This document shows positions 58,490 to 64,000 of a stretch of 64,000 bases of DNA, in pieces. The translations under genes and the position numbers were made by a program. Numbering within the stretch: the stretch's first letter is position 1; each line of letters begins with the position of its first letter. The stretch is taken from NCBI RefSeq assembly GCF_905220415.1, contig NC_059543.1, positions 1,116,001-1,180,000 of the forward strand, written 5' to 3'. Source of the DNA: Colias croceus (taxonomy: Eukaryota; Arthropoda; Insecta; Lepidoptera; Pieridae). The notes beneath the pieces are model-generated. The model had not been told where the DNA came from. It did not search any database and was given only the letters and a program-made list of their open reading frames with translations.

Positions 58490-60838
58490 ATGGCTTTCAA
58501 AGTGTATTTGATTGTTTTCATAACGTGGATTGTGAACTGTACTCCGTGTGATGTTTGTTGTAATGTGACGACGTGTGATTGTTCATATGTTTTGAGTATC
58601 AAAGATAGTGGTGACCGCATACGATGTTGTGAAGATTATCTCGTCTCAAATAAGACGTTTAGGGATGTGTCAATACGATTTAGTGGAAAATGTGACCTGA
58701 GTAACATACATCTCAATCTACCAACATTGGATACCCTTTCTATCGCTATGACAAATAACAGTATAGTGAAATTAAAAATCAACGTAAAACCGAATAATCT
58801 ACGTGAAATGAACTTATCTATGAATAAACTGGTTTATATCAACAAAGATCTATTCAACAATTATACAAATCTTCGAGTTTTGATATTGAGTAAAAATAGC
58901 ATAAGTAAAATATCTTCCGAAAGCTTTTCTGGCCTCACGAAGTTAGAGACGTTAGATTTATCAGAGAATAACCTAACAAAATTGGAAAATATCTTCGGGC
59001 CGCTGAAGAATCTGCAACATCTAAATTTGAGTAGGAACAACATTGAATTCATTCTTGAAAACTACTTCAATAACTGGCTGCTTCAACATTTGGACGTATC
59101 GCATAATAATTTAAGGAAATTAGCACCAGGAGCTTTGCAGCTATTGCCGAATCTGGCTCGATTACTACTGACAGATAACCCGCATTTGGGGATTACACAG
59201 CTGGATACACAATTGTTGGTAGGCACCGGCCGCAGACTACAGCAAATCGATGCATCGAGGACCGGATTATACCAAGTCCCTGAAGCGTTCACACATTCGG
59301 TTCGATTTCTATCCCTCGTCGGGAACAAGATCAGCTCGATACGCTGCGGTGACCTCGATAGCTATCCCTTATTGCAATCTTTAGACTTCTCCGACAATAA
59401 AATTAAAACTATAGAAGAAGACTCACTAGGAAGATTAGAAATGCTACTTTTTCTAAATCTAAACAAGAACTTCCTTACAATAGTACCGAAGTCTCTACCA
59501 GATGAATTAAAGTACTTATCGATAAATAATAATATGATACACAATTTATCCATACCAGACTTCAAAAGCTTGCCAAATTTACGAATTCTGCTCTTGAAAA
59601 GCAATGATATTCATTTTATTCAAGACCACGTGTTCGACGATTTATTATCGCTGGAAATATTAGATTTGTCAAATAACCCATTGCAAATGCTGTCACCGAG
59701 TACATTCGATGGACCTTTATCCCTCCGCGATCTCAGATTATGCTACTTGAATATTTCCGTGCCTGCGAAAGATGGCTCGTTTCCAATGTCGTCCCCGGAA
59801 AGTGTGCAAATGCTTCATTTACAATCCAGTCCAGGACTCGCTAGACAGTTTTTGGCCGACTCAGCAGCGCTCGCCGCCTTCTCGCATTTGCAGTACTTGG
59901 ACCTGAGAATGAATAATTTACCGAGCATACGTAACGACCTACTGTTCTATCTGGTACAATTAAAAACTTTGAGGTTACATGGCAATCTGATAAACTGCAG
60001 CGCCGAGCTGTGGCTCTCCGATTGGATGAACTGGAAAAAAAGTTTATCAAACAATGAAACATGTTACTATTCGACGTCCGAAGCGAAGACAGAAATAAAC
60101 AAGTACAACTGCACGTTCCCAGAAACTTTTACAATAAACGAAAGTTTGCCACCGGTTAATTTATACAGCACAGAGATGATAAATAAACTGTTGAGGTATT
60201 ACGGTTATTTAAATAATAAAACGGAGCGGTCGTCCTTTAAACGTAATTATAACGGCGACAAGAACAATAGACAAACGCTGAGTGTAAACGATACTTTTGT
60301 TACGAAGCTTGAAAAGAAAACTCTCATGAATAAAACAGCGAGCAAAGAAGATGAGAAATTAAGCGTATACAGGAATAAGAAAATAAATCTTCAAGATTAT
60401 TATAATGAAACTCGACTGCGATTGGGCAAGTCATTGAAAACAGACGAAAAATACGAGCGAGCGACTGACATCGATCGGTTGGATATTGGAGCGTTATCAT
60501 ACCGGCATTCAAATAAAACGGATCGAAAGGCTTCGGGGAAACGGTTAAACACGCCCGTGGCGAGCAAAGATACTTTAATAGCTGAGAATCAATACGTACA
60601 GAATGGTACGGAGAAAAATGATACATACACGACTCCGAATAATAAATTGGAATACTCTTATGTCCGACCTACGAGTCGCTTGGCCCAATACCTTGGTACC
60701 GCTTCGGTGACGTTTTTAATAGTGTCGTCGATGGTATTGTGGCTGAGTGTACGATTGAGATATAAAAGGAGGTATGTGGAGGTCGACAGTGGAGACCAGA
60801 TAGAGGTGTCGAATATATCCGGGGGGGTGCTGTGGTGA
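58490..60838 (+). CDS. Leucine-rich-repeat type I membrane protein
   Basis: This is a single uninterrupted frame of 782 codons. A hydrophobic signal peptide (MAFKVYLIVFITWIV) precedes a Cys-rich N-cap (CDVCCNVTTCDC, residues about 20-48). About 15-17 leucine-rich repeats follow (LRVLILSKNSISKISSESF, LETLDLSENNLTKLE, LQHLNLSRNNIEFILENYF) to about residue 500. An LRR C-cap with cysteines (INCSAELWLSDWMNW...CYY...YNC) spans about 500-545. A 190-residue hydrophilic linker with many N-x-S/T sites leads to one membrane helix (SVTFLIVSSMVLWLSV, about 738-757) and a tail of about 24 residues. The ATG has G at -3 and +4. Such proteins act in cell adhesion or as receptors; there is no TIR or Ig domain, so it is neither Toll nor Kekkon. 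I cannot name the orthologue. Confidence 0.93.
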   Translation: MAFKVYLIVFITWIVNCTPCDVCCNVTTCDCSYVLSIKDSGDRIRCCEDYLVSNKTFRDVSIRFSGKCDLSNIHLNLPTLDTLSIAMTNNSIVKLKINVKPNNLREMNLSMNKLVYINKDLFNNYTNLRVLILSKNSISKISSESFSGLTKLETLDLSENNLTKLENIFGPLKNLQHLNLSRNNIEFILENYFNNWLLQHLDVSHNNLRKLAPGALQLLPNLARLLLTDNPHLGITQLDTQLLVGTGRRLQQIDASRTGLYQVPEAFTHSVRFLSLVGNKISSIRCGDLDSYPLLQSLDFSDNKIKTIEEDSLGRLEMLLFLNLNKNFLTIVPKSLPDELKYLSINNNMIHNLSIPDFKSLPNLRILLLKSNDIHFIQDHVFDDLLSLEILDLSNNPLQMLSPSTFDGPLSLRDLRLCYLNISVPAKDGSFPMSSPESVQMLHLQSSPGLARQFLADSAALAAFSHLQYLDLRMNNLPSIRNDLLFYLVQLKTLRLHGNLINCSAELWLSDWMNWKKSLSNNETCYYSTSEAKTEINKYNCTFPETFTINESLPPVNLYSTEMINKLLRYYGYLNNKTERSSFKRNYNGDKNNRQTLSVNDTFVTKLEKKTLMNKTASKEDEKLSVYRNKKINLQDYYNETRLRLGKSLKTDEKYERATDIDRLDIGALSYRHSNKTDRKASGKRLNTPVASKDTLIAENQYVQNGTEKNDTYTTPNNKLEYSYVRPTSRLAQYLGTASVTFLIVSSMVLWLSVRLRYKRRYVEVDSGDQIEVSNISGGVLW

Positions 60839-61186
60839 CATTTGCGTGCAGCCGATCCGATGCCATTCGAATACGACTCGCTTTTGACATAGTACATAAG
60901 TGAGTATTGGAAATTCTTTAAAGGTTTTTTTTTTGGTTTTAATTTTTATGTACATTTTAAGATATTTAAGATTTCTCTTTTGAGTTTCATTGATCGATAT
61001 TAAAGTACTTATCTTAATAATGTTGTTAGTTTGAGGCTATAAAAAAAGGTTCTGAAAGTAATAAATTTTAAATCCTTTATATTTTAATTATAGTAACTGA
61101 AGTAATCCTTTGCAATTTCCTTTGATCATAATGTTTAGCTTTTTATTAATAAATATTGTTCCATTCTTCGTCAGTCGGTTGTTTAA
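60839..61186 (+). other. 3' untranslated region of the LRR gene
   Basis: AATAAA at 61060-61065 is the first good polyadenylation signal after the stop. The piggyBac-like element begins shortly afterwards. Confidence 0.5.
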
Positions 61187-62451
61187 CCTCCTGAGACCCA
61201 GGATTTTTTTTTCTTTCTTTTTTAATAAAAATTAGCTGTATCTGTTCTAATGCAATTATAGATATTCAAAAAAATGGAAAAAAAAATATTTTGTGGAAAA
61301 CTTGGATTTTCTTTATGTCATTTATATATTACAGGGGGTCCCAGTTCCAAGTGGAATAAGTTTATGAAAATGAAGAAAAACTACATGTTTTCTTAGTTAT
61401 TTCATATTTTTAAACTTGAATCTAAATATTCATTATTCTATTCATTGTTCTGTGTCTATTTTTGTACCTTGGTTCAAAGAAAGGTATTTTTAAGGGTGAG
61501 AAACGACCAGTTCAAGTATTTTGCACCGGCGCGGCGGTGTATTTATATTGTCACGTCCACCCCTAGGTCTTATTTCTAATCCATCCTCTCGGTCAGCCTC
61601 CTCTAATGCTTGGTCCACGTCATGTGTGTCCCCGAGATGGTCTGCCAACAACTGAAGATGACATACATAGTGACGATTCTGTTTTGACATGACTCATAAT
61701 CATTGGACGAATGGAAGAAGAATCATTTTCTGGTATTCGGGAGGCGTCATCGGTATCATTTGGGGGATTATCTTCATCTCAAACATTTATTTATTCAATT
61801 AGACTTCTTCTAAAAGCACTTTTGAAACGTCATAACAGTATTAACGTTTACCACCGATTCGGAAAGCAGTATCTATGGAGAAGAACCGGCAAGAAACTCC
61901 ATAGGTCCATCATTTAGGTCAATATTTGACTCATACAGGTGTTGGTAGACCTCAGTATCTTATAATCCTTGAAAATTATACTAAAATCTGTAACATAAAC
62001 TGAGGAATGTCATATAGGTAATACATGGGGCCCTTGTAACCAATACCAATTTGGCAAGAATTGAGACCAAATGTCTTACCAGTATGACATAAAAGAAAAC
62101 ATTCATATTTTTCACAAGTTTTAGATTTATTTTACAAAATAACTATTGCGGTTGCAAAAATAATATGTATTATAATTAGAAATACAAAGATATACTGCAA
62201 TATACATATGGTTCCACTAGAAATGTAAGATAACTGACCACGTGTTTGCCGTCGCACAGCCACCGTCAACTTCAAAATGAGATTACTTCAAATCACTGTC
62301 ACTTATAAAACCAAAAACCGTTTAGTATAGAGGATAACATACCACTACATCGATTTGAGGTATTATTCCCGCATATACGCAAAAGATGGCGTTGAAATAT
62401 TTTTTTATTGTCTATGTAATATATATATGACCGCAGGCCCCAGGAGGTTAA
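61183..62451. mobile_element. piggyBac-like element with TTAA target duplication
   Basis: TTAA at 61183-61186 is followed by CCTCCTGAGACCCAGG, and the right end CCCCAGGAGG is followed by TTAA (62448-62451). TTAA sites and CC-starting inverted ends are the piggyBac signature. The 1,261-bp interior has only small broken frames (for example 61490-61690 minus). I cannot prove transposase remnants there, so I call it non-autonomous or decayed. Confidence 0.65.
61778..61915 (+). mobile_element. SINE-like fragment inside the piggyBac-like element
   Basis: It shares TTTATTTATTCAATTAGACT and TTTACCACCGATTCGGAAA with 47435-47520, then AGAAGAACCGGCAAGAAACT, a sequence common in lepidopteran repeats. 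Confidence 0.5.
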
Positions 62452-62998
62452 AATGTAGAGTGAATTTTTTACTTATTTTGATGGTCTTTTCAGTCACTAT
62501 TTATTATTACATTTAATTACTTTTTTAAAGTTCATTAACTTCAAATTTTGTGGCATAATACCAGTACCTTGTTATCATTGATCTATTATTAAATTTAATT
62601 GTAAGTACTAACATTAATTAAATTTGTTTTTATTCAAATTTCATGCAGTATTTCAATTAATTATTGTAAAAGCTCTTGTAAAACAATGAATACAATACTT
62701 TAACTATTTCTATACAGCGATTTTTATTAAAATATTTTGTTCGTATTTTGCAAATGTGAATTTATTTATTTAAAATTATAAAGTGAGCTTTATAAATGAA
62801 TAAACAAGATTCCACTTATCTTTTTAATTAATTTATGAATACGGGTTTGTTTTGGAAATATTTTTTTTATGGAAATGAAAACTAATAATAGTTTTTATTT
62901 AACTGTGCCAAGGTTAGTGATTTATTTTTGTTCATTTTTTATATGTTTCGTAACTTACTGTCAAGAGGATAATTTATTTTCTACTATCTCTAAAAAAA

Positions 62999-63165
62999 CT
63001 AGATTTCCGCCTGCGGCTTCGCCCGCGTTTTCAATGGAAAACCCGCATAGTTCCCATTCCCGTGGGATTTCCGGGATAAAACCTATCCTATGTGTTAATC
63101 CAAGTTACCCTCTATATGTGTGCTAAATTTCATTGTAATCGGTTCAGTAGTTTATGCGTGAAAAC
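62999..63165 (-). mobile_element. Non-autonomous Helitron, 5' end replaced
   Basis: The minus-strand end is GCGGGCGAAGCCGCAGGCGG then AAATCTAG|T. The body matches the 3921 copy up to CGGTTCAGTAGTTTATGCGTG, where it meets a (CAT)n tract. Confidence 0.75.
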
Positions 63166-63440
63166 CATCATCATCATCATCATCATCATCAGCCCATATT
63201 ATACGTTCCCACTGCTGGACACGGGCCTCCTATGAGGGTACAGGCCATAATCCACCACGCTGGCCAAGTGCGTGTTGGCGGATGACACATGTCGTCGAAC
63301 TTTTTAATTCTTCGACATGTCGGTTTCCTCACGATGTTTTCCTTCACCGTTCGAGCAGTGGTGATGTTACAACATGCGCAGATAAATTGAAAAATCAATT
63401 TATTTCCTGCGCGCTCGCCTGGTCTCGAAAAACCAACAAA
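63166..63440 (+). mobile_element. (CATCAT)n-headed lepidopteran repeat
   Basis: CATCATCATCAGCCCATATT, CCCACTGCTGGACACGGGCC and GTTTCCTCACGATGTTTTCC are recognisable from general knowledge as a very abundant repeat in Lepidoptera, probably a LINE tail. The minus-strand frame 63189-63455 is a shadow of it. Confidence 0.65.
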
Positions 63441-63479
63441 ACATAAACCATACATAAATAAAAATAAAATAAATAGACT

Positions 63480-63588
63480 GATTTCGATGATTCTTAATTT
63501 TTGATAATATACCTTGAAGTACTAGGATGGCTCTTAAGGAGAGAAAACGTAAATAAATACCACGGGCGTAGCCGGGGCGGACCGCTAG
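63480..63588 (+). mobile_element. Truncated Helitron-like element
   Basis: It ends CACGGGCGTAGCCGGGGCGG followed by ACCGCTAG|T and matches the 3' half of 36013-36183. Confidence 0.65.
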
Positions 63589-64000
63589 TATATAATAAAT
63601 ATCAATAAATCAATAATGTAAAAATGAATTTACAGAAACTTTTCATTTATCAAATTAACACCAAAAACATAACCTAGTTTGTTAAAAGCTCTCAAAGGTA
63701 CTCATTTTTAAAACACAATACGTAGAGTCTGTTTGCAGTTATATAGGTAAGGCAATTGAATTGTTATTTATGTATGCTTTCATTACAGTCCAGGGGTCGG
63801 CTGCAAAAAAACTCATGTGATATGATTGGACGTACATATTTTTCTATGAGTAAGTACAAATAGTGGTTATAGTTAGCAATAAGTCATATATTCGTGTATA
63901 ATTTGTAAATAACGTAAGGCCTATTTTTATGGACTGTATATATATGTATAAGTGTATATAATATGTATAAAAGCGTAATTACATAATTTGCTTGGAAGTA

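Noticed and set aside
58861..60955. Minus-strand frames opposite the LRR gene
   Set aside because: They are antisense shadows. The plus-strand 782-codon frame has signal peptide, LRRs and membrane helix.

Overview
This is a 64-kb window of AT-rich, intron- and transposon-laden animal DNA, almost certainly from a moth or butterfly. The main evidence is the very many copies of short elements that start A|TC-CATACTAATATTATAAA and end with a GCGGGCGAAGCCGCGGGCGG-type hairpin followed by CTAG|T. These are the non-autonomous Helitrons typical of Lepidoptera. Several other lepidopteran-type repeats are also present. No bacterial operons, CRISPR arrays or rRNA are visible.

Host genes. Two protein genes can be supported well. 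(1) A multi-exon gene on the + strand spans 10989-39561. I assembled it from splice sites and reading phase, because every exon but the last is under 80 nt. It encodes a signal peptide, a Thr/Pro-rich extracellular stalk built from tandem copies of a 33-residue unit (each unit made by a pair of tiny exons, 32+67 nt), and a C-terminal membrane helix. Sixteen to seventeen exons add up to 972 nt, or 323 codons plus stop. The exon pairs sit in 1,126-bp tandem genomic repeats (about 27065-32514) that are nearly identical to one another, followed by older, diverged units (34482-38253). (2) A single-exon leucine-rich-repeat transmembrane protein (782 aa, 58490-60838, +) has a TATA box and two 21-codon upstream ORFs. 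A third ORF on the - strand (1097 to beyond base 1, open at the window edge) encodes a coiled-coil protein with an SGNH-hydrolase-like C-terminus. It may be ORF1 of a mobile element.

Layout. 1-1097: coiled-coil ORF. 1098-8640: non-coding DNA with MITEs and Helitrons. 8642-9260: a 295-bp perfect inverted repeat. 9262-10941: a 5'-truncated RTE-type LINE ending against exon 1 of gene 1. 11028-27730: early introns of gene 1 holding a Tc1 copy and a Ty3/Gypsy element (12.6-22.8 kb, - strand). The Gypsy element is itself riddled with a LINE, a Helitron, a 3.6-kb TIR element (which contains a MITE and another LINE) and a MITE in one LTR. 27065-38253: the exon-module array, interrupted by a 1,965-bp fold-back Tc1/mariner-like element. 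38254-39561: last exons. 39562-58100: intergenic DNA with many Helitrons, MITEs and SINE/LINE fragments. 58188-61065: LRR gene. 61187-62447: piggyBac-like element. 62448-64000: repeats.

The most novel-looking item is gene 1. It is a surface protein whose stalk length is set by copy number of a phase-0 two-exon cassette, recently amplified together with an intronic Helitron. No function can be assigned from sequence alone.
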